Shown: in pieces, positions 8,411 to 16,162 of the stretch
Position numbering within the stretch: the stretch's first letter is position 1
Layout of the letters: every line of letters starts with the position of its first letter
Assembly (NCBI GenBank): GCA_003250495.1
Contig: QKGH01000388.1
Coordinates: forward strand, 1 to 47,137
Reading direction: 5' to 3'
Length of the DNA: 47,137 nucleotides
Source: Marinobacterium sp.
GTDB lineage: Bacteria; Pseudomonadota; Gammaproteobacteria; Pseudomonadales; Balneatricaceae
The notes under the pieces: generated by a model
Database searches by the model: none
Seen by the model: the letters and a program-made list of their open reading frames with translations, nothing else
What the model was told of the DNA's origin: nothing
Program-made: the position numbers and the translations under genes

Positions 8411-10215
8411 CAGAGATCGGGCCCCAGGGTGAAGTGGATACGAAAGCCATCGTCATCGACCGGTTTCGCCAGGTCGACCCGCACCGGGCCGACCGGCGAC
8501 TGCCAGCGGCCGCCGACGCCGGCGCTGCTCTTCAGCGGGGTATCCAGCGAGTCGAACGCGTTGCCGCTGTCCCAGAACAGCGCGGCACGCCAGTCCGGCG
8601 CGACGCGGTAATCGAACTCGACGCTGCCGGCCAGCAGGTAACGGCCGCCGCGCACCTCACCGTCGTTGTCGGTGGGCCCCAGCTCCTTGTAGTCGTAACC
8701 GCGGACGCTGCTGTCGCCGCCGGCGAAGAAGCGCCGGGACGCGGGCATGCGACCGAAATCGCTGGCGGCCGTGGCGCCGACATCGAGCCGGGTCAGCAGC
8801 CGGAAGTCATCGCTCAGGCTATAGACCGCCTTGCCGCTGACCTGTCCCTGCACGAAGCTGGTATCGGACAGCAGCGCCTCCGACGCCGCCGACAGGTCGA
8901 CGCTGACGCGGTAGCCATGCCGGGGATCGAGGCGGTTATCGGTCTCCACCAGCGTCCAGCTCCCCTCCGGAACCAGCAGCAGCGTACTCTCCTCCACGTT
9001 GCCGAAGCGGAAGGTCTCCTGCTCCGCACCGAGGCCCCAGCTCCAGTTCTGGTTGCCGCGCGCCAGCTGTTCCTGCACGCCGACGCTCCAGGTTTCCGAG
9101 TCGGTGCTGTCGCTCTTCTCCTGCTCGTAGGCGGCACGCCCCAGGTAGGTGTCGTTGACCGGATCGGTGCCGGGAATCTCGTAATTCAGCAGCAGGGTGT
9201 TGGTCACCTCGGACAGGCGCAGCAGCGTTTCCATGCGATGACCGCGGTCGTTGACCCAACGCCGGCGCTGGCTGGCACTCATACGTGCACCGGTATCGGT
9301 GCCGTAGCCGGCGCCGAAGCGGTAGGCGTTACGTTGGTTCGGGGTCAGAAACACATCGACCGGGATCTGCTGCTGGGCGTCGGGCTGGTCCCACTGCGGC
9401 TGCACCTCGACGCCGCTGAAATAGCCGCTGTCCACCAGGCCGCGCTGCATCTCGAGCAGCTTGTCGGTGACCACCGGCTGTCCCGGCTCCAGCGTCCGGT
9501 AGCGCTGCAGCAGTGCGTCGCCGACCGGCGCGGCGCTGAAATGCACCTGGCGCAGGCGATAGCGTGGGCCGGTATCGAAGGTCAGGCGGATAGCGGCGCT
9601 GTTGCTTTGTGTATCGACTGCGATACTGGCCTCGGAAAACTGCGCCGTGTAATAGCCCAGCCCCACCGCGCGCTCCAGCAGGTCGGACTTGATCTGCTCG
9701 TAGGCGACCTGGTCGAGCGCAGCGTCCGGTTGCAACGCCGCCTCCTGCTGCCAGCGCTGCAGCTGCGGGTCATCCTTCCCCTCCCCGTGCAGGCTCAGCA
9801 CACTGGTTGCGACCCGTGCGCGGGGCCCGGGGTCGATGCTATAGAGCGCCCGCCAGCCCTGTTCCGTCTGCTCCAGCTGGGTCTCCACACGACTGTTGAA
9901 GTAGCCCAGCGGGTAGAGTCCGGCGTGGACCTCCTGTGCCGCCCGCCGCAGCAGATAGCGGATACGGTTGGCGCTGGGAGCCGCGTCCCGGTCCAGCCGC
10001 AGCAGCGCAAGATGCGCACGTACATTGCGCTCCAACTGGGCATCCAGCTTGTTCTCGTGCTGCCCTTCGATCACGACCTGTATCGCCTCGGTGGCCTGGG
10101 CCCGGGATACCGCTGTGACAGCGCAGCCGACCAGCAGCAGGATGGCCAGGGACAGCTGGCGACGGGGCAGCGCTAAACCGAGACGCGATCCTCTCAACGC
10201 GGTGTACAAAAACAT
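8410..10215 (-). CDS. tamA: Outer-membrane assembly factor TamA (Omp85 family)
   Basis: This 601-residue protein carries an N-terminal signal-like region ending near residue 41 (SLAILLLVGCAVTAVSRAQA). About three POTRA domains span residues 45-270 and a 16-strand Omp85 barrel occupies the rest. The conserved loop-6 motif of the Omp85 family is visible as GGDSSVRGYDYKELGP (about residue 500), and the protein ends with an aromatic/hydrophobic last strand (RIHFTLGPDL). TamA is the outer-membrane partner of TamB. It lies immediately upstream of tamB in the same operon with an ATGA overlap. The 273 bases between this gene and the upstream cupin contain no recognisable gene and must hold the promoter, although no convincing -35/-10 pair stood out. 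Confidence 0.95.
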   Translation of the reverse strand: MFLYTALRGSRLGLALPRRQLSLAILLLVGCAVTAVSRAQATEAIQVVIEGQHENKLDAQLERNVRAHLALLRLDRDAAPSANRIRYLLRRAAQEVHAGLYPLGYFNSRVETQLEQTEQGWRALYSIDPGPRARVATSVLSLHGEGKDDPQLQRWQQEAALQPDAALDQVAYEQIKSDLLERAVGLGYYTAQFSEASIAVDTQSNSAAIRLTFDTGPRYRLRQVHFSAAPVGDALLQRYRTLEPGQPVVTDKLLEMQRGLVDSGYFSGVEVQPQWDQPDAQQQIPVDVFLTPNQRNAYRFGAGYGTDTGARMSASQRRRWVNDRGHRMETLLRLSEVTNTLLLNYEIPGTDPVNDTYLGRAAYEQEKSDSTDSETWSVGVQEQLARGNQNWSWGLGAEQETFRFGNVEESTLLLVPEGSWTLVETDNRLDPRHGYRVSVDLSAASEALLSDTSFVQGQVSGKAVYSLSDDFRLLTRLDVGATAASDFGRMPASRRFFAGGDSSVRGYDYKELGPTDNDGEVRGGRYLLAGSVEFDYRVAPDWRAALFWDSGNAFDSLDTPLKSSAGVGGRWQSPVGPVRVDLAKPVDDDGFRIHFTLGPDL

Positions 10216-10488
10216 CGACTATCGCGATCCTTGAGTTGGGGGGTGGGGCGAACAGGCTCGAATGAGGGCATTGTACGGTTCCTTCCGCGCAGAGAAAAAG
10301 CGAGTGGCGGTCACGAACCCCGGCACGCTAACCGATATGTCGCATCGACCTGGTGATCCGCGCTGGCCTCCCTGCCAGCCGGATCCCTCTATAGAGCAGA
10401 TCATAACCCGGTCGGTTCCACCGAATATATGGCGAAAACCTCCCTTCCGGGCACTCGGCGCGCGCCGCACCCGATAAGGCTGGCGGCA

Positions 10489-10806
10489 TTACGGCACCAC
10501 TATCCGCTCGGGCTGCCCCTGCTCGTGCACCCGGAACACCAGGACCTTTACCCCCTCGCTCCGGGTCATTACGGTGTGGATCTGTTTCAGCGGCACGACG
10601 AAGAGCTCGCCGGTGTGGAACAGGCAATCGGGCCGACCCTCCTGTTTCAACGTCACCGCCCCCTGTAGTACGTAGACGAACTCTTCGCCGGGGTGCCAGT
10701 GTCGCGGCAGTTCGGTGTGGGGCGGAATATCGACATGGCTGACGATCACATCGGTGTCGGTGTGGCGCTCAAGACGGGTGGTGAGAAGATTCTTGAAAAC
10801 GGTCAT
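10489..10806 (-). CDS. Small single-domain cupin protein
   Basis: About 105 residues form a single cupin barrel. The metal-binding motif 1 reads PRHWHPGEEFVYVLQG, with HxH and a glutamate, and motif 2 is weaker (FVVPLKQIHTVMT, with one histidine). The ORF track starts two codons earlier (10812). The inner ATG at 10806 is preferred because the AGG of GCAGG is then seven bases upstream instead of one. Such proteins are often dioxygenase-like or sugar/ligand-binding proteins, but sequence alone gives no substrate. It lies upstream of tamA on the same strand, though the 273-base gap argues against tight coupling, and it is divergent from the nitronate monooxygenase. Confidence 0.8.
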   Translation of the reverse strand: MTVFKNLLTTRLERHTDTDVIVSHVDIPPHTELPRHWHPGEEFVYVLQGAVTLKQEGRPDCLFHTGELFVVPLKQIHTVMTRSEGVKVLVFRVHEQGQPERIVVP

Positions 10807-10994
10807 AGGCATACCTGCAGAGACGAGGTTGATTGACGGCCCGGCGGCTCGGGCGCACTGCCGCCCGTATCCGAGTCCCCTTTCCAGTGGCCGGGCACGT
10901 TGCGCCGCAACGCCCGTTCACTGACACGAGTCCCTGTACTTTCCACCTTAGCATCGCCTGCCGGGAGCGCCATGTAACCAACCTCGCCGCACGC

Positions 10995-11000
10995 TATAAT
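10995..11000 (+). promoter_or_regulatory. Candidate -10 box TATAAT for the nitronate monooxygenase gene
   Basis: A perfect TATAAT lies 63 bases before the start codon in otherwise GC-rich sequence (CGCTATAATCGG). No good -35 hexamer is found at 16-18 bases upstream, so promoter strength is uncertain. Confidence 0.4.
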
Positions 11001-11063
11001 CGGCCCGTTCCGGTGTGAAGGAGATACACCGGCGTCTGCTCACCACTCAAATCGAGGATTGAT

Positions 11064-12107
11064 ATGAAGGCCCTGCAGCAACTGTTCGGAACCCGTTACC
11101 CGTTGATCCAGGCACCGATGGCCGGTGTCCAGCGCGGCGAGTTGGCCGCTGCCGTTGCCGCCGCCGGCGGGCTTGGCTCGCTGCCCTGTGCGATGCTCGA
11201 CGCCGCCTCGATCCGCCGTGAATGGGCGGTGATCCGCTCGCAAACCGCGAACCCGATCAACCTCAACTTTTTCTGCCATACCCCTCCGGCCGCAGATGAG
11301 GCGGTGGAGCGGCACTGGCGTGAGTGCTTCGCCCCCTACTATGCCGAATACGGCATCGATCCGGCGACCATCCAGGCCGGCCCGGGACGGAGACCTTTCG
11401 ATGACGAGATGGCCGACCTGGTGTGCGAACTGCGCCCCGAGGTGGTCAGTTTCCATTTCGGTCTGCCGACGCAGGAGCTGCTGCAGCGGGTACGCAGCAG
11501 TGGCGCCAAGGTGATCTCGTCGGCAACACGGGTCGACGAAGCACAATGGCTGGCCGAGCGCGGAGTCGATGCGATCATCGCCCAGGGCATCGAGGCCGGA
11601 GGCCACCGGGGTGTGTTCCTCAGCGACGAGATCGATACCCAGGTGGGCACTTTTGCACTGTTGCCGCAGATCGTGCAAGCGGTCGATCTGCCGGTCATCG
11701 CGGCGGGGGGAATCGCCAGTGCCGAGGGGGTAGCTGCCGCGCTACAGCTCGGCGCCGCCGGCGTGCAGGTCGGTACCGCTTACCTGCTCTGCCCGGAGGT
11801 GCAGACCTCCGCTGTGCATCGCGCCGCGCTGAGAAGCGACGCGGCGCGCTTTACCGCCCTGACCAATCTGTTCAGCGGGCGCCCGGCACGTGGCATCGTT
11901 AACCGGATGATGCGGGAACTGGGGCCGATCAGCAGCGATGCCCCGCCCTTCCCGCTGGCCAGTAGCGCCTCCGCGCCGCTAAGGGCGAAGGCGGAAGCGC
12001 AGGGCAACGGCGATTTCACCCCGCTCTGGGCCGGGCAAAATGTTACCGGATGCCGGGAGATTGCGGCGGCGGAATTGACCTGCGAATTGATGCGGCTGAT
12101 CGAGTAA
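11064..12107 (+). CDS. Nitronate monooxygenase (2-nitropropane dioxygenase family)
   Basis: This FMN-dependent TIM-barrel enzyme oxidatively denitrifies alkyl nitronates such as propionate-3-nitronate; detoxification is the usual proposed role. The 347-residue sequence shows the N-terminal PLIQAPMAGVQ strand, a GGLGSLPCAML motif near residue 36, and the FMN-phosphate/active-site segment GIEAGGHRG near residue 175. AAGGIASAEGVAAALQLGAAGVQVGTAY follows at about 212-240. The length is normal. A good ribosome-binding site (GAGGAT) lies upstream of the ATG. The gene stands alone, divergent from the cupin, and is the last GC-rich gene before the AT-rich block. Confidence 0.9.
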   Translation: MKALQQLFGTRYPLIQAPMAGVQRGELAAAVAAAGGLGSLPCAMLDAASIRREWAVIRSQTANPINLNFFCHTPPAADEAVERHWRECFAPYYAEYGIDPATIQAGPGRRPFDDEMADLVCELRPEVVSFHFGLPTQELLQRVRSSGAKVISSATRVDEAQWLAERGVDAIIAQGIEAGGHRGVFLSDEIDTQVGTFALLPQIVQAVDLPVIAAGGIASAEGVAAALQLGAAGVQVGTAYLLCPEVQTSAVHRAALRSDAARFTALTNLFSGRPARGIVNRMMRELGPISSDAPPFPLASSASAPLRAKAEAQGNGDFTPLWAGQNVTGCREIAAAELTCELMRLIE

Positions 12108-12229
12108 TTCCCGATATTGGAAAAGCTTTTCCGAGCGCAGGGCTGGACGAGGCCTTGCGCTTCCTGAACCTGATAAGCGCTGCCCCAGGAAGTTTGGTAG
12201 CGGGCTCAACCACTACTAACCCATACAAT

Positions 12230-12253
12230 CAATCGCCAAGATTCAATCGCCAA
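12230..12253. repeat. Direct repeat CAATCGCCAA at the left edge of the AT-rich block
   Basis: CAATCGCCAA occurs at 12230-12239 and 12244-12253 (period 14). It sits where base composition drops from GC rich to AT rich. It could be a trace of insertion, but no matching copy was noticed at the right edge, so it is not called an attachment site. Confidence 0.45.
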
Positions 12254-12348
12254 CGTTTGGTTTGGCATAAACGACGTAACCTTTTCGGTGCCTGGGTATT
12301 CTATGCCTTGTGCAGGCTTTAACCATCGGTGAATTGAATAATAAGATT

Positions 12349-12366
12349 ACGGATTATATCCGTTTT
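12349..12366 (+). terminator. Possible weak terminator after the nitronate monooxygenase gene
   Basis: ACGGAT-TAT-ATCCGT is followed by TTTATT on the plus strand. The stem is only six pairs and lies 240 bases after the stop codon, overlapping the end of the convergent methyltransferase gene. Confidence is therefore modest. Confidence 0.35.
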
Positions 12367-12980
12367 ATTGCCGTCACCAAAAAGGTATGCCAGTATTTTT
12401 CTCTACCGATGGCGGTCTTTCCCTGTTCACTACGCTCATGGAACTTAACGATCTCAAAGTCTGAAAACAGTTCGACAACCTCTCGTTTTGTTAATGGATT
12501 TATTGATCCACTACGATCAAATACCCAGCTATCTTTTTCGCCGATAAAGTCCCCGGAGAATACGCCGCCACCCCTAAGACTGGATACTATCAACTGCCAA
12601 GTCCTTTCAAACAGGGATGACTCTGCAAAAAACAGACTTGAGTTAGCAAGAACAATACCCGATTCAGGATAATAGAAATTCTCAAATGAGGCTTCATCGA
12701 TAGTAACTTCGGAGTTATTAAAGAATCGACTACGGCAAATTTCTACCGAATCTGGATTTTTATCGAACCCATATACCCGATAATTATTCTGCGCAAGGAA
12801 CTCGATATCACTACCAGTTCCACAGCCACAGTCAACAGCGACATGTAAACCAGACTGATTCAGCCGTACCGCGACCTCCGTTCTAGGCAAATGTTTTCGA
12901 TTTTTAACCTCTTGATAATATTTCTGCCATACGTCTCTACTCATAAATAAAATTTCATCCAAACTTATAGGAGCAAACAT
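12354..12980 (-). CDS. Class I SAM-dependent methyltransferase
   Basis: This protein of about 208 residues has a Rossmann-type SAM-binding motif I, VDCGCGTGSDIEFL, near residue 49. A motif-II-like acidic end (VYGFDKNPDSVEICRSRF) comes about 20 residues later. NSSLFF fills the motif-IV position. The last part (FSDFEIVKFHERSEQGKTAIGREKYWHTFLVTAIKR) resembles small TehB/UbiE-like methyltransferases; the substrate cannot be told. Two starts are possible, the track ATG at 12980 and MSRDVWQKYY at 12944, and neither has a strong ribosome-binding site. Codon use is strikingly AT rich compared with the flanking genes, which supports recent acquisition. It is the most downstream of four minus-strand genes in the AT-rich block. 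Confidence 0.8.
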   Translation of the reverse strand: MFAPISLDEILFMSRDVWQKYYQEVKNRKHLPRTEVAVRLNQSGLHVAVDCGCGTGSDIEFLAQNNYRVYGFDKNPDSVEICRSRFFNNSEVTIDEASFENFYYPESGIVLANSSLFFAESSLFERTWQLIVSSLRGGGVFSGDFIGEKDSWVFDRSGSINPLTKREVVELFSDFEIVKFHERSEQGKTAIGREKYWHTFLVTAIKRI

Positions 12981-13058
12981 TTATCCCATATATAAAGGTG
13001 TTTTTAACATATAAGAATATTTTATATAAAAAATAACAGTAAGTGATCAACATAGTTT

Positions 13059-13101
13059 AAAATAAACGAACCCTAAAGGTACAGCCAAAAGGATTCGTTT
13101 A
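13059..13101 (-). terminator. Rho-independent terminator after the delta carbonic anhydrase gene
   Basis: On the minus strand TAAACGAATCCT pairs with AGGGTTCGTTTA (11 of 12 positions, the last a G-T pair), followed by TTTTAAA. It lies about 36 bases after the carbonic anhydrase stop. This suggests that the methyltransferase downstream is transcribed separately. Confidence 0.65.
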
Positions 13102-13136
13102 GCCTTTACTAGCTATTTCAATGTTAATAACATATT

Positions 13137-14009
13137 TTATTGATGTTTTATTTCAGAAAGAAGATCCGGGTTGGTCACAAGGTTTCTAACTCCGTGAGCA
13201 TGGTCTTCGTCAAACACATTACCTTGGCACCACCGACCAACAGATTCGATATTGACCTTGGCGACTTTAGGACGGACGCTCCAGCTAACCTGATAAGGCG
13301 AACCCTTCTCGTTGTAACCCGGACCTGTTGTAGAACCCGCATATTGAATGGGTATACCGGTGTTATCTGGAATATTAAGTGCCTGGTGTAAACCGTTTTT
13401 CTTGCCAACCATTGTTAGTTCACCAAAATCACCAGCACTTTTATCATTGACTAATACATAAATTTGCGTCTCGATACGCAACTGCGGATTCTTTATCGAA
13501 TCGTTCATACAAGAACCCAGTGTAGGCCCCGGTTTTACCTGGGCTGATGAATATACATAATGAACTTCTATCGTATCTCCCGGATAGATACCTCCGTGTT
13601 CGTTTTGGCACACTGCGTTATCGAGAGGCGATAGCTCAGTCGTTGTTAGCTGCCCCGAATACTGATAGCCGCTCTGGTATCCTTGGCCATCGCCATTGCC
13701 GGCGTATTTTGTATATTCACCCCCTTTGTGTTCAGCATTTTTATGAAAGTGAATATTACACAGATTCATTTCGAGATATGGAGGTGCCGCATTAAAAGAT
13801 ATGCTGTTCTTGCCAGCGATGGAATCGATATCCCGCGGAGATTGAGGACCAAACCCTTTACCGGCCGTGTTTACAGAAAGCTTTTGGCGCTGTTGGAAAA
13901 TAACCTCATCGGCCACGGTAGGGTAACCACTATCCGCGGCATCTTTGGCCATCACATCAAATGGTAATACCGACGCAGCCATAAGAATAAAAAACTGATT
14001 TACTTTCAC
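13137..14009 (-). CDS. Delta-class carbonic anhydrase, exported
   Basis: This enzyme should interconvert CO2 and bicarbonate in the periplasm. The 290-residue precursor has a signal peptide (residues 1 to about 21, ending VMA). The core matches the delta class first known from diatoms. FGPQSPRDI lies at about 53-61. The zinc-site region CNIHFHKNAEHKGGEY at about 84-99 carries three histidines and a glutamate, and further conserved cysteines lie downstream (NAVCQNEHGG, LGSCMND, GRWCQGN). The start is GTG at 14007-14009 with a clear GGAGGAG ribosome-binding site; no ATG is better placed. AT-rich codon use sets it apart from the GC-rich flanks. The family call rests on motif recognition and is good but not checked by a search. 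Its own terminator follows. Confidence 0.82.
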   Translation of the reverse strand: MKVNQFFILMAASVLPFDVMAKDAADSGYPTVADEVIFQQRQKLSVNTAGKGFGPQSPRDIDSIAGKNSISFNAAPPYLEMNLCNIHFHKNAEHKGGEYTKYAGNGDGQGYQSGYQYSGQLTTTELSPLDNAVCQNEHGGIYPGDTIEVHYVYSSAQVKPGPTLGSCMNDSIKNPQLRIETQIYVLVNDKSAGDFGELTMVGKKNGLHQALNIPDNTGIPIQYAGSTTGPGYNEKGSPYQVSWSVRPKVAKVNIESVGRWCQGNVFDEDHAHGVRNLVTNPDLLSEIKHQ

Positions 14010-14141
14010 TACAAGACTCCTCCGTTGAGTTAATATATTTGATGCAGAATCTCATAGATGCACGTTATACAACCTATTACATCCATGGCAGATGGAAAGC
14101 CCACAATCCTTTAGCGCCTCCATCGTTAAATAGGGTATTTA

Positions 14142-14483
14142 TTATATTTCGACTCGATCATCATGACTGGGTGGTGTTGAGATAACCAAGAACTCTAGTT
14201 GTAACGGATCTCTATTACTCAGTGCGTGGGCAATACCTGCGAGAATATGAATACCTTGTCCAGGCTTTACCGTACAGATCGTACCGGCAACCTCCAGGGT
14301 AGCAACACCAGATAGAACGTAAAAAAACTGTTCGGCTCTATTGTGCAGGTGACGCACTTCCGACGAATTTGGTGGAACGCGCTCTTGGATCACGCTTAGC
14401 GCTGCAGATTTTGCCAAGTGCCATCCATCGCAATTTACACCCCAAATGTAATGCTCAGCATTCTCTACAGAGATTATTTTCAT
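14142..14483 (-). CDS. Cupin-domain protein of the AT-rich block
   Basis: This 113-residue single cupin has motif 1 EVRHLHNRAEQFFYVLSG (HxH, then E) and motif 2 PGQGIHILAGIAHALSN, so all usual metal ligands are present. The N-terminal half includes GWHLAKSAALSVIQERVPP, a pattern common in small cupins of the mannose-6-phosphate-isomerase-like group. No specific substrate can be assigned. It lies between the carbonic anhydrase and the secreted hydrolase on the same strand, 132 bases upstream of the former, and shares their AT-rich composition. It is not closely similar to the GC-rich cupin at 10489. Confidence 0.8.
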   Translation of the reverse strand: MKIISVENAEHYIWGVNCDGWHLAKSAALSVIQERVPPNSSEVRHLHNRAEQFFYVLSGVATLEVAGTICTVKPGQGIHILAGIAHALSNRDPLQLEFLVISTPPSHDDRVEI

Positions 14484-14568
14484 TATTGTGCCCTATGTAT
14501 AATCTGTAATTTTTTAAATATACCAGTAACCGCAACCGCAAAAATAAAAGTAAAGTAAAAGCTGATTT

Positions 14569-15345
14569 TTATATTTTTGCTCTCAAGTCGCTGCAACTAT
14601 CTCCTGATAAAAATCCTTCTATTATCTTGAGTGACCGTTGCTTGACCCATGATGCACCATAATCAGTCAGATCCATATGTTTCGATTCCGGTATTTCTAT
14701 AATGCATCCATCATAGGTACGCTGCTGCTCTGGTGTGAGCAACACGCTGTCTGGCGTTATGTACTCAGAAGCTCGCAACGATAGAACACGAATATTATGG
14801 CTTTTTGGCAGTGCTACCCTACGATGATCCAATGTTATTAGCCGGTCAATATAATTACTCTTTTCTTTCGATAACCAGGTAGATATATCACCTCCATTTG
14901 AGTGACCAACCAATAACAAATGATCAAAATCATATTCTGGATAAAGCGCTGGTAAATTTTTATAAAGAAAATCTAAAGTTTTTGCGCCACGCTGCCAATT
15001 TTCAATTCTTGTCGTATATAGATCTCCCTTCTTCGACAACGGAGGATCATCAGGCATCTCATGATCGACCGCTACCGTTAAGTACCCCATAGAATTAAGC
15101 TTATTAGAAATAAAGCTGTACTTGGTATACGGAACCCGATAACCCGCACTGACGAAAGCAACCTTACATTTTTTATGAATAGTACAAGCCTTATTTTCTT
15201 CTGGAAGGTCAACCGTTATCGGTATCGATCTATTTCTTGCATCGTCTTGCATATTAAGCGTATGTGCATAAACAAATGGTACAAATAACGGTGTACAAAG
15301 CGCTAGAACGAATCTAGCATGCATACGGTTATAAATATTACTCAT
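14569..15345 (-). CDS. Secreted alpha/beta hydrolase
   Basis: This 258-residue protein has an N-terminal signal sequence (FVLALCTPLFVPFVYAHT; cleavage after about residue 28) and an alpha/beta-hydrolase core. The nucleophile elbow is GHSNGG (about 147-152, Ser149), an acid may be the Asp of LITLDHRR, and a C-terminal histidine lies in ESKHMDLTDYG. These are consistent with a serine hydrolase triad acting in the periplasm or outside the cell; the ester or amide substrate is unknown. A second start (MHARFVLAL, 15324) would give a shorter signal peptide. It is the first of the four AT-rich minus-strand genes, and its upstream region carries the long palindrome at 15518. Two cysteines (KACTIHKKC) suggest an exported, disulfide-containing protein. 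Confidence 0.8.
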   Translation of the reverse strand: MSNIYNRMHARFVLALCTPLFVPFVYAHTLNMQDDARNRSIPITVDLPEENKACTIHKKCKVAFVSAGYRVPYTKYSFISNKLNSMGYLTVAVDHEMPDDPPLSKKGDLYTTRIENWQRGAKTLDFLYKNLPALYPEYDFDHLLLVGHSNGGDISTWLSKEKSNYIDRLITLDHRRVALPKSHNIRVLSLRASEYITPDSVLLTPEQQRTYDGCIIEIPESKHMDLTDYGASWVKQRSLKIIEGFLSGDSCSDLRAKI

Positions 15346-15517
15346 TTTTAAACCTATTAAAAAATTTCATTTAATTCGATAAATCATCCACTTAAGAAAG
15401 CAATCGAACCAATTAAAAAGTAATTTATAATGGCACAATTTCAACAACCAACTTTTAATATGATTGATAAGATAGAGCATCCTCCTAGCCAGTAGATCGG
15501 CGTATGCGCGTTGCGAA

Positions 15518-15539
15518 ATATTGGTCTTAAGACCAATAT
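15518..15539. promoter_or_regulatory. Perfect 22-bp palindrome, probable operator
   Basis: The half-site ATATTGGTCTT is followed directly by its exact complement, centred on CTTAAG. It lies about 175 bases upstream of the secreted hydrolase. The TTGGTC...GACCAA arms look like GntR/FadR-type half-sites, but with a four-base centre. It lacks a loop and a T-run, so it is not a terminator. Confidence 0.6.
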
Positions 15540-15668
15540 GGCAGTGCCAAGTTTCCGATCATACGGAAGATTGTCGTAACAACGATGGCTATTAATTGAA
15601 AAGTATCTGTTCAGGTCGGATATCGAAGAGGGACAGGTGCTCATATGTTGTAGTATGAAGACGGTATA

Positions 15669-15690
15669 CTATATAAGGTGTGCTATATAA
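15669..15690. repeat. CTATATAA direct repeat, period 14
   Basis: CTATATAA occurs at 15669-15676 and 15683-15690. The words resemble -10 elements, but no gene starts nearby on the plus strand. It is a possible relic promoter. Confidence 0.4.
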
Positions 15691-16162
15691 ACAGGACAGA
15701 CTGTGTCAACTTATAGCTACGGTTTATATTTTTACCCGCTGCCATTCTCAAGCCAGTGACTACAGAGTCAAGCGCAGTCAAATTTACCAGACGCTCAGAA
15801 CGGTTAGCTGCCCTATTCCGCTAGAGAAGCTCAGGCACTGTTAGCAAGAAGGGTTGGAGGTGGTGCAGTACCGATGCTGCGGCCATCCGTAACCGGCCGG
15901 TGAACGGCCCACCCGGCATATTGGCGTTGGCTCTTGGCACCTTAGGGGGTATCAAACTTAGGGTGTATCCAAGGGAGGCAATGAATAGGGAGCGGGAAAC
16001 ACTCCCTCTCCCCGCACCGACTATCGGCTTGGAGCCGAGATCTGAGATCCGCTCGGCTCAGGTGCTATTCGGCCATCAGATGATGACGACGGCTATCTAC
16101 GCCCCTTGGTCTAACCTGGGGGACGGCGCCCAAGGGGCAATGATCACCACCAGCGCGCGCCT

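Larger units (their letters stand above)
15346..16162. other. 817-base gap without a convincing gene
   Basis: This stretch separates the AT-rich block from the CvfB-like gene. Up to about 15.7 kb it is AT rich and holds a perfect 22-bp palindrome and a CTATATAA direct repeat. From about 15.75 kb it becomes GC rich. The ORFs at 15441-15644 (minus) and 15900-16238 (plus) lack ribosome-binding sites and recognisable domains, and the second overlaps the end of the next gene. I see no transposase remnant that I can name. Confidence 0.6.

Noticed and set aside
12230-12253. CAATCGCCAA direct repeat as an integration attachment site
   Set aside because: There is no integrase, no tRNA gene and no matching copy at the other edge of the AT-rich block.
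15441-15644. 67-residue ORF in the gap after the secreted hydrolase
   Set aside because: It has no ribosome-binding site and no domain, and it spans the 22-bp palindrome, which argues for regulatory DNA.
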